Assembly: GCA_035236585.1 (NCBI GenBank)
Contig: CP141136.1
Span: forward strand, 49,555,136-49,619,135
Length of the DNA: 64,000 nt
Direction: 5' to 3'
Source of the DNA: Warburgia ugandensis
Taxonomy: Eukaryota > Streptophyta > Magnoliopsida > Canellales > Canellaceae
Every line of letters starts with the position of its first letter. The stretch's first letter is position 1. This document shows, piece after piece, positions 23,743-35,905 of this stretch. The notes beneath the pieces are model-generated. The model did no database searches, was not told where the DNA came from, and worked only from the letters and a program-made list of their open reading frames with translations. The translations under genes were made by a program, and so were the position numbers.

Positions 23743-25347
23743 TTGAGTTACCATCGATTATCTTCACCCTATTATGCATTTGTTTCCTCCTTATCCTCTA
23801 TTTTTGCTCCTACAAGCACCAGTGAGGCCCTTTCACATCCTGGGTGGCGACAGGCCATGGTAGATGAAATGACTATTTTGCATACAAATGGTACTTGGGA
23901 CTTAGTTCCTTTTCCACTTGGTAAAACTACAGTTGGATGTCATTGGATATATACTATTAAGATGGGTCCTAATGGACAAGTTGATCAACTTAAAGCCCTC
24001 CTACTTGCTAAGGGCTATACTCATATTTATGGTCTTGACTATGGTGACACATTTTCCCTAGTTGTAAAGGTTGCTTATATTCCATTATTCCTCTCCATAG
24101 CAGCTATGCATCATTGGCCTCTTTATTAGTTGGATATTAAAAATGATATCCTTCATGGTGATCTAGTAGAGGAAGTTTATATGGAGTAACTGCTTGACTT
24201 TATTGCTCAGGGAGAGTCTGATTAAGTATGCAAATTGCACCGTTCTCTATACACCTTAAAGCAATCTCCTCGAGCATGGTTTGGATGCTTTATGTTTACT
24301 ATACAAGAATTTAGAATGCTTTAGGGTGAAGCAGATCATTATGTTTTCTATCAGCACAACTCTTCGGGTCAGTGTATCTATCTAGTGGTCTATGTGGATG
24401 ACATTATCATCACAGGTAGTGATCAGGATGGCATTTAGAGACTTAAACAACATCTCTTCCATCACTTTCAAACCAAAAACTTGGGAAAAGTCAAGTATAT
24501 TTTGGGAATTGAAGTAGCTTAATCTATTACAGGTATTGCCATTTCACAAAGAAAATATGCTTAGACATCTTGGAAGAGACTAGTATGTTAGATTGTAAGC
24601 CCGTGCACTCACCCATGGACCTGAATGTTAAGCTTGTACTAGGACAGGGGAGCCTCTAGCCGACTCTAGAAGATATTGGAGACTTGTAGGTAAACTAAAT
24701 TATCTCATCATTACTTGACCAGATATCTCTTTTGCTATAATGCAATCAGTCAATTCCTACAGTCACCACGTAATAGTCATTGGGATGTTGTGGTTCACAT
24801 TCTTCAATCTATTAAAGGAGTACCAGGTCAAGGTGTCTTATATGAAGATAAAGGCCACACTCAAATTGTTGGGTACACAGATGCTGACTAGGCTGGTTCT
24901 CCTTTAGACAGGCATTCTACATCAAGATATTGTGTTTTTGTTGGAGCTACCTTAGTATCTTGGAAAAGTAAGAAACAAGATGTAGTTGCCAGATCAAGTG
25001 CAGAAACTAAGTACTAAGCCATGGCTTTGGCAACATGTGAACTTATTTGTCTGAAACAACTACTTTAGGAGATGAAATTTAGAGAGGATGGAAGTATGAA
25101 GCTAATATGTGATAATCAACCAGCCTTACATATTGCATCTACTCCTATTTTCCATGAAAGGACCAAACACATAGAAGTGGATTGTCATTTTATTAGAGAA
25201 AAGATCTTGTCAAAATGTATTGCTACTAGCTTCATCAATTCAAATTAACAACTAGTAGACATCTTCATGAAATCTCTCAGTGGACCTCGAATTAAATACA
25301 TTTGTAACAAGCTTGGTGCATATGACTTATATACTCTAGCTTGAGAG
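23743..25347 (+). pseudogene. Copia reverse transcriptase and RNase H, decayed
   Basis: 128 residues remain open (23743-24129). They include the typical entry to copia reverse transcriptase, WRQAMVDEMTILHTNGTWDL, and a KARLVAKGYTQ-like motif as KALLLAKGYTHIYGLDY. The catalytic box YVDDIIITGSD is encoded from 24391. RNase H follows with YTDAD at 24874, then a stop in place of Trp, SRYCVFVGATLVSWKSKKQD, and SSAETKY plus a stop near 25015. HERTKHIEVDCHFIREK near 25160 is the usual C-terminus. Most stops sit at expected Gln or Trp codons (CAA/CAG or TGG turned to TAA/TAG). Confidence 0.85.
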
Positions 25348-25351
25348 GGAG
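25341..25351 (+). other. Copia polypurine tract
   Basis: TTGAGAGGGAG directly precedes the 3' LTR. It matches the standard TTGAGRGGGAG-type tract that primes plus-strand DNA synthesis in plant copia elements. Confidence 0.88.
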
Positions 25352-25558
25352 TGTTGAATATAGCATTTTATTGTATAGCTTTACTTAGCCTTAGTCATAG
25401 TTTTGTTTTATTTTTAGTCCCACATTGTACAGTTAGGAGAATGTAACTATCCTTGTTTAGTATATATATTATTTAAGTGTGAGGTGCAAAACTAACAACA
25501 CACATTCACCCATTCTAAGGGTTTCTCTCTATCTCTCTCTCTTGGCTGCACTTTAACA
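25352..25558 (+). repeat. Copia 3' LTR
   Basis: 207 bp, collinear with 21430-21635 and ending CACTTTAACA. It is followed by TAAAG, the right copy of the target duplication. Confidence 0.92.
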
Positions 25559-25770
25559 TAAAGGTGCATACTTTTAAGTTGTTATGTAAAAAATGACTTT
25601 AAAAGTCTCCACTTCTAGAGATGTTTTCTAAAAATGACTTTAAAAGTACTTTTTCACAAAAGAAAGTGCTTCGTACTGATGAAATAAGTTAGTTTTTTAC
25701 AAACTAACTTGTTAAATGTGATTTTTAAATTTGATTTTTTGGAACCAACTTGAAAAATATTTACAAATTT
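25559..25770. repeat. CACTA subterminal repeats, outer half
   Basis: This continues the array interrupted by the copia insertion, with several more GACTTTAAAAGT-type words in both orientations. The CACTA end itself is not certain. No clean CACTA/TAGTG terminus is visible; a TTGTAATAG near 25830 could be a decayed one. Confidence 0.55.
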
Positions 25771-25849
25771 CTTAGAATAAAGCTAAGTTCTTTATGCTGA
25801 TTTTAAAAACCTCCTATTTAGTTGTAATAGAAAAAAAAAATCTCTAAGA

Positions 25850-26097
25850 AAAATGAAGGAATTACCATAGAAGTTTTGAAAACTATTTATGTGTAACATT
25901 TTTGGAAACCCATAAGAGAGTACAACTTGCCCTCCATGGGTAACCTAGCAGTTTAAAGCTTTCTACATATGCTAAATACAAACGACAACACCTATAAAGG
26001 TTTTAAGATTTTTAAGATTTGCTGCTTTCATCTTTATTTTTATTTTTATTTTTGTATTTTTTCTCGAGTACTAGCAAAATGTAAGTTTGGGGGTATT
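25850..26097 (+). pseudogene. 3' end of a Tat/Athila-like pol region with polypurine tract
   Basis: Around 25925-25975 the frame is broken, but the run after CCATGGGTAACC resembles DNA for the GQRLKPF-type tail of pol in this group (by eye only). A T-rich stretch and the tract AAGTTTGGGGGTA at 26083-26095 follow. TGATATGC begins at 26098. In this retroelement group a tract of that form lies close to the 3' LTR. The rest of the element upstream is missing or unrecognisable. Confidence 0.4.
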
Positions 26098-26979
26098 TGA
26101 TATGCATATAATTATTACAAATGAAATCACAAAGATAGTGCATTTATAAACTCGGTATTCACTTATTTTATCTGTAGTTATGGTTTTACATTTTTATAGG
26201 ATTAGAGTTCAATGGAGTGATCTTCATTTTTTTGGCAATTTGAGACCCTACAAGAGAGATAATCTGCCACCCAAGTAACATCACAAACCCACACATCAAG
26301 AGCCAAGAACAAAAGAAGTTCAAAATGCAATGAGGGGCCCTATCACTTACGGAGCAGTCGTAAACCCCATGCATGTGACAACCCTTATCCATGCAGAAAA
26401 GGTTGTCTCTGTTGAAAGCTAGGGTGGTCAAATTCTTATGCATGCATCTATGTGTGCAATGACCACCCCATGGAGCTTCTAAGTGAACCCATTGAAGCCT
26501 ATATATGATCCACAAGTATGGATTTTTCTAAAACAAAACAACCCAAAATGCAGGGCCCACATCCTAAGTTGTCTTCCTCTCTCTCACTCACCCATTTGGA
26601 CAAGAGGGGTTCACATGGAAAAGACATGGGAGATGGGTATACAATGATAATGATGTATTTTCCATGAGAAAAATAAGGAACTATAATAAGAAAAAAGAAA
26701 TTAAAAAAAAAAAGAAGAAGAAGAAGAGAAAACATTGAGATTTGGAGTGGTATCAAGGAAGGATTTTGGCAAGAGCTAGAGAGGGAGAAAGAAAAAAGCG
26801 AATGGAGGATGAACCAAGACACTTTTTGAAAGATTCTATGGAGAAAGATAAGAAGAGGAAATGAGGTGGACCAATGGGTGAAACTCAAAGAAGCTTAGAA
26901 GTGATTCTCTAAGGAATTTTGGGAATGCTTTCAATGAAAATTTGGTGGAAGATTTTAAAAGGTTTTTAACATTAATAAG
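26098..26979 (+). mobile_element. LTR-E part 1 (Tat/Athila-like 3' LTR, split by LTR-A)
   Basis: The start TGATATGC follows the polypurine tract. A probable TATA box (CCTATATATGA) is near 26499. A purine-rich stretch with GAA repeats lies near 26700-26730. Interrupted at 26980 by LTR-A copy 3. Open frames on the minus strand at 26186-26515 and 26499-26888 are LTR or purine-tract sequence without protein features. Confidence 0.45.
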
Positions 26980-29900
26980 TGTGACGACCTGGGTTTTTGT
27001 AACACATTTTGTAGTACATTTTTCAAAGGCAGGGCTTTAGTAGTAAAAAAATTTGCAAAACAAAGCAGCAGAAATTCTTTTCTTTAAAACTTGTTTTAAA
27101 AAACCCAAGTCATCACTTCATATAGTGTTTCACAATACAGCCCAGTATTAGTACAATACTTGTCCAAATTACATGATTCAAATTTCAAACCTCATCATAC
27201 ATTAAAAACTCTCAATACAATACAATGCTCTCAAATAAAATATATATCTTCAAGGGATATACCCTGATTGATTATTCTTCTAAGTCTTCTCAAGTCTTGA
27301 GCTCCTAATTCTCCTTCCCTGTATCTAAGATATTGTAAACAGTGAAACATTTACAATATCTCAACAAGCTATGCTTGGTAGGTGATTCAAGAAGCATAAA
27401 ACTTTGATAGTATATTCCTAATACTTCATAATCCCATTATTCATACTCATGGAGCAATCTCTTTACTTTGTCATATATGTATATCCTTATGCATACATAC
27501 AGTATATTGTGTATAGATATATACATATAGTTAAAACTGTGAAAACTAGTTAATATCTCAAAACATAGTCATATCAAGCTTATGCTGAGTTGATAAATCA
27601 TCTAAACTCTGCTGGAAATACTCCCTCATTTGGGTAGTATCGGTAATCCACGATTACCCGACATCTCATCATGCCATATCATAAGGCATTTCACTATGCA
27701 ATGAATCAAAATGCAAAAATACTCAAAGGACTACTATGCATGCAATCAAAATCTGTACCAGCTCGCCCAGATAACTGCTCAATAATCCACCCATATCATC
27801 TGCGGTGGAAATCACAATATCCATGTTTGTATGGGGAGGGTCATGGCTGTCACAGTGGTGACTTTCCCATAATTGCCCCTCCCGACTTTTAGTCTCATTT
27901 AGGCATGGTAAACATATAATAACAAGTTTCCGAGGGCGGGTGGCCAAACCCTACTAACTCTCCTAGCATAGCATCCCCAAGCCTATGCCTATTTTAAAAA
28001 AACCACATGCCTCCATGCTTGTATGTAAACTAATTCTCATACGTATCAGACAATCCATCTATTTATTTAGGGCTAGAATACTTTCTAGTTTCCTATTCAC
28101 TTAGGGTTTTTCTCACTTCTAACTTAACCATTTCATATGTGTTTTGGTTGGATCATAAGGGTTTTCAATGGATTTAATACAAGTATTTAAATTATACTTG
28201 TCAATATTTCCAAACATAAGATCATGTATACAACATGTACTTCTCATGTAGATGCATTCATAAAATCCTCCTACCTTCAAGTAGCGATTCATCTCTTCAA
28301 TTCTTTCATGATTCTGATTGATGTATGAAATATGTAAATCCATACATATTGTCAATATTTGTACAATTGTGGATAATCTCCTATCTATATTCTTTATCAA
28401 ATCTTGTCCTTTGATATAAGGGATCTAGATCTATCTTGTGTTCCTATCATCCATATAATCTATCTTCCTTAGATAGTATTTTATCCTATTGATCAATAGA
28501 TCTGATGGTTAAAATGATCTTCTAATCTTTCATATCTAAGTCTTTGTGTATTCCTTTCTTTCATCTTGATCTTTCATACATCCTTTGATCAACAATTTAT
28601 ACTTGTTGATAAAGATCAAGGGCTTAGATCTTCTATCATCTAGTTCTTCTTTAATCTACATTTAGTTATTTAATCATCCCTAAGGAGGAGGATATTGGTT
28701 ATTTTCCTTGAATCATATTTGATCAAGGATTTGGATTATCCAATCTAATGAACTATATTTGATCTATAGCATACATACTAATAAACATGCATACTAAGTA
28801 CAATACAATCTTGTTTGATCATCCTTATCTTACTTACAATTTTTACTAAGATTAGATAATTTACTAACCATTTATGCTCTTATTATTATTCAACCTGTTA
28901 ATGTTTTACTGGTTGAAGATAACTTATTTCAACCTAAGTCTAGATTGCTCCTCTTATTTCCAATTGGCTAAGGCTTACTAGCTGAATGGGTGAACACAAA
29001 GTGGTCACTTCAATCCTCATGTAAGGAAGCATTTAGACCTCACAAAGTGGTCACTTCAATCCTTAACTAGCATGTTCAACATTCACTAGAATGACCATAG
29101 CTCAACCTTTCATAAGGTTCCTATGAGCATGTTAACTCTAAGTACTCTTTCTAATTGATTTTAACTAAGTCCATGAACATTTAAAATGTCATTCATGGAG
29201 TTTATTATTCTCCTAGTTTGGGCCAAGGATTTGATAATCCTTATATTATCTCACTAACTATAGCCGTTACTAATATTAAGTCCAAGTCATTCACTCATCT
29301 TAATTGTCCATGAATCTCAATTTCATTAGATTTCATTTTGGGTGATTTATGAATATTGAGACATAACCACTAATTAAACAATTATATCTACTAACTTAAA
29401 GACAATTAAGATGCTTATACTATACTTTGACAATTCAAATAATCATACACTTTAAATCATAAGAGAATTGTACATCTATATCATTCTAAGGGCATTCATA
29501 CTCTAATATACTAACATGGATCCTAAGTTATAAAATAGATGAAAATTTACTACTAATCTAATGGAATCATGATTAAACATCAAATTTAAACTACCATGGC
29601 CCTCAAATGATTAAATTCATCAAACTATAACAATCTAATAACACATAGAACATAGCATGCTAAAATTTAAGAATTACCATGCTTTATAAAATAAATCACA
29701 TTTACAATACTATTATCAAATAAAAGACAATGAAACTAATTAAATTAAGATTATTAGAAACCTTTGCTTATGATCTAACCATTAGATATTAGATCTTTCC
29801 TTTTTAAATCAAGGTTTTAATTAATTTTAGGGCTTTTACTCCACTAAGGTCTAAGATCATATTCCTTTGTTTTTGGTCATATTCAATCCATAATTTCAAT

Positions 29901-31778
29901 GAATTCCATCGTAATATCATTTATTCAATCCATCTTAAGGATCTGATCATACTTGATCTTATTATCAAGTGGGTCCCTTCATATTGTTAGGGTTTTTCTA
30001 CCATAAATGGTAGATCCCTCAATTTATCTTAGATATGTCCAATTAATTCATGAACAACACTTTATTTTAACATTATATCATCAGTAAATCAGATACCCAA
30101 GGTTTGATCATCTTAGATCTTGAACATCATGAAAATCAAAGCTTAATTCTTAAATATAGAAAGTTTCATGAAGAATTTTCTAAATGTTATGATTTCAAAA
30201 GAAAATAGAAGTTATAAGCTTTCTATAGCTTCTTTCTAATCTCAATTTGGAGTTCATATGACTCCACAATTGAACTGTGAAGGTCATAGTCAATCCTAGG
30301 GTCCAAATTTGATCTGGGCCCACCAGAACGAATGGTCTGGATCAATCAAGTGGAGTGGGCCAGTCGGGTGGATGGGTAAGCGCGTGCCTATCACTAGGAC
30401 GCAGGCATAATGCACTCCCCTAGTGACTGGCACTATCGCGCGGTCGTCTAGTCGGGACAACATTGCACGGGGTGTGCATGTAGAAATGCTCCCACAGGGT
30501 GCGTTTTCGTGTCGTGTTTCACCGTGTGTGCCAGGTTCCGACTTGATTTGGGAGATTGGACAGTCCGTTTGGACTATCCAATCAATCCTTTACAATTAAG
30601 GGCCCAAAACTCAATGAAATTTCTTGAAATTTCTACCCTAGGGTTTTGAGACCCATCTAAATAGATTGGATAGCTCAGATTTTCCATCTAAGCCTTCCAT
30701 TATCCAGAATTGAAGGGTTCTTGTCCTTATTTTATTTTTAAAAATTTTAACATAAAACTAATTACAGAAAAATAAAAATGACAGAAAACAACAAGAATTA
30801 AGTACAAGAAGTGGTTGCACCTACCCGATTGGAGAAAAAACTTAGATTTGAAGCCCAATTTGAAATAGATACCCGTTGATGATGATATAGCCCAATAGTC
30901 CCTTGTTTTGTGATTTCCCTTTGATTGTATTATTGGATTTAGAAATTGATTTGGGAGTTTTGTAGATAAGGGAGTCTAGGATTGTATGGACGGAGGGATT
31001 TGTGAGACTCAACTTGGAACAGAGTGCGTAATTAAATATAGGTCTCTTGTTCCAATTAGAGAGAGGAGAGAGAAAGTGTAAGAAGGGAGAATTTTGAGAG
31101 TTTTGGAATTTTGGGAAGGGATCTAGATCTGGTTTTTCAGCGTAAGCAAGATAATTTTGTAGGAATTTTAAGGAACATTTTTGGAGGATTTTTGGAGGGG
31201 TATTTATAGGTGTTTTTGAATTTTCCATAATAACTTGTAATTATCATGTTTCAATTCTTATAATTATTTAATTAACATTGGATCCTCCACTACCCCCTCT
31301 TCTCCACTAGTAGCTGGTAGTGGTTTGACCACTCATTACATGCTTTTTGGCTATTGGATTTGTTTGTAGGCCCCTTGTCGGTTCCTTGTGGGCCCCACAG
31401 GGGTGTGAAAGAACCATTTTGCCCTTTTATGGAGAAAAATCCATTTTATTCTCTTGGTACTGAGTGGCGTTGGATTTATATTTTTGAGTGCTTTCTAAAT
31501 ATTGATGTGTTAGATCTTGATTATGCATAAAATTACCATTTTACCCTTTTATTCATAAAAATAAAGAAAATTAGGGATTTTTTATTTTAACTCGGAATTG
31601 AACATACTTAGTATCATTTCGATTGGTTTTTTTAGTACATTCATAATTTATAGGTTTCAGATTATGTTAATCTCTATAAAAAGAGAATTTCCAATAATCT
31701 AATATTCCAGCTGAAATTTTTGAAAATTCAAACTAAATTGATTTTCTTAATCAATTTACAAAAATTGGGGTTATTACA
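26980..31778 (-). mobile_element. Solo LTR-A copy 3, complete, 4799 bp
   Basis: This is the reference copy of the family. In plus orientation it runs TGTGACGACCTGGG...GGGGTTATTACA. ATAAG at 26975-26979 and ATAAG at 31779-31783 form a perfect target duplication. No internal region or second LTR adjoins it, so it is a solo LTR. The minus-strand TATA box CCTATAAATA is at 31201-31210, giving the orientation. At 4.8 kb it is far longer than most plant LTRs. Its middle third (28480-28830) has the GATC-dense block and 28900-29290 the module shared with other elements. Open frames inside it carry no recognisable domain. Confidence 0.95.
31201..31210 (-). promoter_or_regulatory. TATA box of LTR-A copy 3
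   Basis: CCTATAAATA on the minus strand lies 568 bp downstream of the LTR start at 31778. It is conserved in copy 2. It is followed (minus strand) by a C-rich segment, as in many plant LTR promoters. Confidence 0.65.
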
Positions 31779-33737
31779 ATAAGAGACTATATCTTGAATT
31801 GGAGGATGAGTCAAGTGTGTTTCATATTGTGGAGTAGGAGGTCTTGGGTTTTAATATTTTCATCCAAAAGAGGGGAAAGATTATGGGGCTATTTTCACAT
31901 GGAAGAGAGTGTTCCTGAGGGAGTTCTGAGGCATTTTTAATGTCACTGGATTCTTTTATGTTCTTCTCTTAAACATAGAAAAAGTTGTAGAGAAAGGAAT
32001 TGCAACATTTTTTATTTCAACATTTTTGTCACCCATAAAAAAGAGAAGAAATATCTACCAACCTTTCTCTTTTTCTCTCAACCTTGAGATCTTCCATCTA
32101 TTCTCTCAATATAGAGAGGAATCCTAGGGGTTTCACATTTTATTTTGGGAAATTTCTATATTTTGCTTTCAATCTTTGTAGAGTGTTATTTCTATTATTC
32201 TTTGTTTTGAGATTTTAACACTTCGAGGAGAGTTTCGTAAGAATAGAACCTTAGGTTCCTCAATATCCTTGGTTTCTTATTTGGCCATCTCATTATGTGT
32301 TGAAATCTAGGATTATAACCTCTTCAGAAAAATGAGTCATCTATTGAGAGAGGCACCTTTTCACAGAAGAAGGCACCATCCTTAAAGATAAAAAAGTGGA
32401 AGATTTGTGAGACTTGGTTGTGTCTTTTAACATGTTATATCCATTGGTCTTGAGTATGACTTCAAGAGATTCTGCGTTGTGCTAATTCCTTGATGAGTGG
32501 CACATCAAGGGAAGGCAAACACAATTTCGTTGAGGCTTGAAGAAGTGGATTTGTGGCTTGATTGGTTAGGAGCGAATTCTAAATCCTCTATTTGATGCTT
32601 GATATAACGAATAGGAGATCTAGGGCATTAATCTCTAACCTGGGAAGTAGTTAGTTGTTTTCTTATATTTTTATTTGTAATCTTCATAATTTTTTACAAC
32701 ATTCAATTTAAATAAAGTTTATTACATTTTTGTTAAGTTTTGATGCTAGTTGTTAATATTTTTTAGATGCGTTAAATAAGTGTTTTTATTATATTGAATT
32801 TAATTTCACTATTTTAAGCTTTGTTAATTGTGTTAATTACACATGGTGCATTTTTACATGTTTAGTCTTTAACTTAGAATTTAATTTCAAGGATTTTTAG
32901 TTTAGATTATGATAAAAATATTTATACTAAATTAGCCAAAGTTTTAGTTAGCTTTTTTATCACTTTAGGATTGTTTTTCAATAATTCTAAGCATGGCTAG
33001 AAACATAACTAGATTAAGATAATTTAGAAAATACTTTCCAAGTGTTTAATTTTAGTATTTCAAGTTAAATTTATTTGTAGTAATTTAATTACGAGTAGCA
33101 AAGTTTTCATCTAGGGTAAAATAAAATCACACTAAAATTAGATTTCCTTGTTTACTTTTTCTTTAGATTTAGAATTTGAAGATATCTATACTTAGAATGA
33201 GCCAAATTAATATATATATATATACAATTAGTATTTTTTTATGGGAATTGTGAGGTATTTCCCATAATTTAGATGCTATTTATAATATATCAATTAGTTT
33301 AACAAATATAAATTCTTAGATACTCTATGATTATAAAAAAAAAAAAAAAATGCAAGCTATGCTTTGAAACATATGAGTTAAGCTAAGTAATTTTGTAGGA
33401 CAAAGAAAATATAAATGTTAGGATTTTTTATGCACATAGTTTCTATGTTTTAATTCATTGATGTTTTATTAGCATGAGTATATTAAATCTAAGGTACTTT
33501 ATTTTGAATATACATAGTTTTAGTGTGGTGGATTTCCAAATGCTAGAATTTAGAATATGATTGATTTTTTTACTTGATTATTTGATTCTTGTTGGTTGGT
33601 AGGTTAAAACAATTTAAATTAGATTTTGATTAATAATCCTAAATTTCTAAAGTGAGTCCTAGTGAGATCGACTCATACTTGCACTATCTATAATGAAATA
33701 GATGTGTGCGTTTGTGATAATTTTAAAATAAACATCA
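31779..33737 (+). mobile_element. LTR-E part 2 and its probable end
   Basis: This continues 26979 after the solo LTR-A. It is AT-rich and without genes. Near 33668-33735 it carries the block GATCGACTCATACTTGCAC, then GTGTGCG(T)TTGTGATAATTTT, which in Athila/Tat LTRs lies just before the 3' terminus; the antiparallel version is at 8840-8890 and 54180-54230. A likely end is AAACATCA at 33737, but this is uncertain because a 148-bp tandem duplication spans it. TA microsatellite at 33209-33225; A-run at 33335-33350. Confidence 0.4.
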
Positions 33738-33964
33738 CTCTTTGTAGGTTGGGTATATTGATTATACCAAGTTGTCTATAGTGGTAGAACTTTACAATGT
33801 TAAATTGAGATTTGACCGACTCATACTTGCACAATGTATAATGAAATAGATTTGTGCGTTTGTGATAATTTTAAAATAAACATTAGTCTTTGTAGGTTGG
33901 GTATACCGATTATACCAAGTTGTCTATAGTGGTAGAACTTTACAATGTTAAATCGAGATTTGAT
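33669..33964. repeat. 148-bp tandem duplication at the LTR-E / CACTA junction
   Basis: Units 33669-33816 and 33817-33964 each start CGACTCATACTTGCAC and contain AAATAGAT(G/T)TGTGCGTTTGTG and CTATAGTGGTAGAACTTTAC. They differ at only a handful of positions. The second unit ends just where transposase homology begins. Confidence 0.9.
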
Positions 33965-34871
33965 TTCTCAGATCATAGTTTTACAAAAGTCTCGAATGTG
34001 GTGGTTAAAATACTAGCAAGGGAGAATAAACAAGTGAGGTGCACATGGGAGGCAAAGAAAACCTTAGCTGCATGAGGGTTGAAGTATGAGAAGATACATG
34101 CTTGTTCCAATAACTGCATCTTATACAGGAAAGAGCATAAGGATATAACTATATGCCAAACTTGTGGATAATCAAGTTGGAAGTTGAAGATGAATTCAAC
34201 TGAGTAGGTCAAAGCCATGCCTACAAAGGTCTTATGGTATTTTCCCTTACTAGGTTTAAAAGAATGTTTTGTATTATGGAAACAATGAAAAAACTAATAT
34301 GACATGGTGAGGAGAGAGTAGCCAATAGCTATGTACACCATCCAATAGATAGTATGGAAGCTCCTAGACTTTATGTGGTTTAATTTTGGATATGAACCTA
34401 GAAACGATGACTTGCTATCCACATACAAGAATAATCCTCATGGTTCTAAGAGTAGTAGGTATATTTGTTAGCCTATAATAATAGTTTGTTACAATCTCCC
34501 ACCTTTCTTATACATGAAGAGGAAGTTTATGATGTTAACTATGTTAATATAAGGTCCAAAGCAACCAAGGAATGGCATTAACATGTACTTGGCTCCCTTG
34601 ATCAATGATAGTTAGACACTATGGGACATAGGGTTTGAAACTTATGATGCATATAAGAAAGAGTTGTTCACCCAAAGGATATACTATGGTGGACAATAAG
34701 AGACTTCCATGTGTATGGCAATTTGTCTAGATACATCATGAAGGGACACAATGCTTATCCTATCTGTAGTTACAAAACTTGTGTCAAACAACTTAAACAT
34801 AGTAAGAAAATGGCATTGCCTGGCCACAAAAGATGGTTATCTATAAAGCATCCATAACATTTTAAGAAAGA
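33965..34871 (+). pseudogene. CACTA TNP2 transposase copy 2, part 1
   Basis: Homology starts abruptly at about 33966, so the N-terminal association domain is missing. In order it shows ILARENKQVRCTWEAKK, GLKYEKIHACSNNCILYRK with KEHKDITICQTCG, and a YFPL segment. The Transposase_21 core follows: NNPHGSKSSRYIC near 34430, YNLPPFLYMKRKFMMLTMLI near 34490, YLAPLIND near 34590, LWDIGFETYDAYKKELF near 34620. After 34680 the frame shifts. Stops occur about every 30 residues. It is interrupted at 34872 by LTR-D and resumes at 37482. It is homologous to, but not a simple copy of, the minus-strand gene at 18716-20573. Confidence 0.85.
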
Positions 34872-35721
34872 TGTGACACCCCGGGTTTTATCAATCTGTT
34901 ATCCCATATTTATACGAAAATAGTAATAATTTAGTTATAGAAAATAGATGAGATTCCAGAACTTAAAACTCATAATTTAAAATTTGTCGCAACGTTAAGA
35001 AAATACCATTTAAGAAAACCCCGAGGATCACTTCTCCTCAAAACCATACTAAAAAACAGAACGAAAAGTAACCATTTTGAGCATGCTCACAAATTAAAAC
35101 CACGATGAAATTTTGTAACTGCAAAGACATGTAATAGTGAAGTTCCAAAGCTCCAGGGTCTGTCCAAGATCACCACATCATCCATGAATAAACATATAAC
35201 CACTATACAGTGATATGGGTCTAATCTATCAATATATACAATGACTAAGGAGAATGCCAAAAAGCCAATACTAGTCCAAAACAAGTACACCACTCTGTCT
35301 CTGTATCTGATAGTATCTGTCCTCAAGCCCCCGCCAGCTCCACTCTAGTCCACCTTCTTTCCTTTCTGACTGTCGCGCTCTGATTCTGAGGCATTGCAAA
35401 ACAAAGCAATGCCTCAGCAAGCCATGCTTGTGCAGGTGATATACATTCAAAATAACTCAATAAAACAAAGCATATGGCGCAAGGCATAAAGATCGAAAGA
35501 TGATCAATAATATATAAAGTCTTAAATCACACGATGAAGGACATACCATGTCCATGCAATAAATAAGATATCATCAACCATGATATCAGGACATGCACAA
35601 TCCGAGAAAATCTAAAAACATATGAATGCATGTCAAAAGTATCAAACCTCATACACAGTCAAGCCCTATGAGTGTCTCATATACACTCACGACAATGTGG
35701 GGTCAGCTCTCTGTACCATCC

Positions 35722-35905
35722 GCTTTCACCCTTGCACCCTCACAAGTACTCAAGCACTCAGGCACTCCGGCACTCATGAGAACTATGCGCACCACTTTTT
35801 CTTTCACCCTTTCACCCTCACAGGCACTCAGGCACTCACAAAAAGTTGCGTTGCACACCCGCTTTCACCCTTTCACCCTCACGGGCACTCAGGCACTCGC
35901 GGGGC
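35722..35905. repeat. GGCACTCAGGCACTC minisatellite in LTR-D
   Basis: Three irregular units each consist of GCTTTCACCCT(T)GCACC / TTTCACCCTTTCACCCTCAC followed by repeats of (A)GGCACTC. Unit starts are near 35722, 35809 and 35872, so the period is uneven (about 87 and 63 bp). Confidence 0.8.

Larger units (their letters stand above)
21430..25558 (+). mobile_element. Complete but dead Ty1/copia retrotransposon, 4129 bp
   Basis: Both LTRs, primer site, polypurine tract and a perfect 5-bp target duplication TAAAG (21425-21429 and 25559-25563) are present. LTRs are 21430-21635 and 25352-25558, both TGTTGAATATAGC...TTTAACA. By eye they differ at roughly 20 of about 206 positions. The internal order is gag, protease, GAG-pre-integrase, then reverse transcriptase and RNase H, which is copia order. 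The integrase catalytic core is missing, and the length is below the usual 4.5-5.5 kb. Numerous stops rule out activity. The insertion lies inside CACTA subterminal repeats. Confidence 0.95.

Noticed and set aside
26499-26888. Minus-strand 129-residue Phe/Leu-rich frame resembling membrane segments
   Set aside because: It is the complement of a GAA/AAG-rich tract in LTR-E. Low complexity explains the hydrophobic run.
35742-35900. Possible CRISPR-like repeat array
   Set aside because: The units are irregular, lack constant spacers, and sit inside a plant LTR with a proven target duplication.
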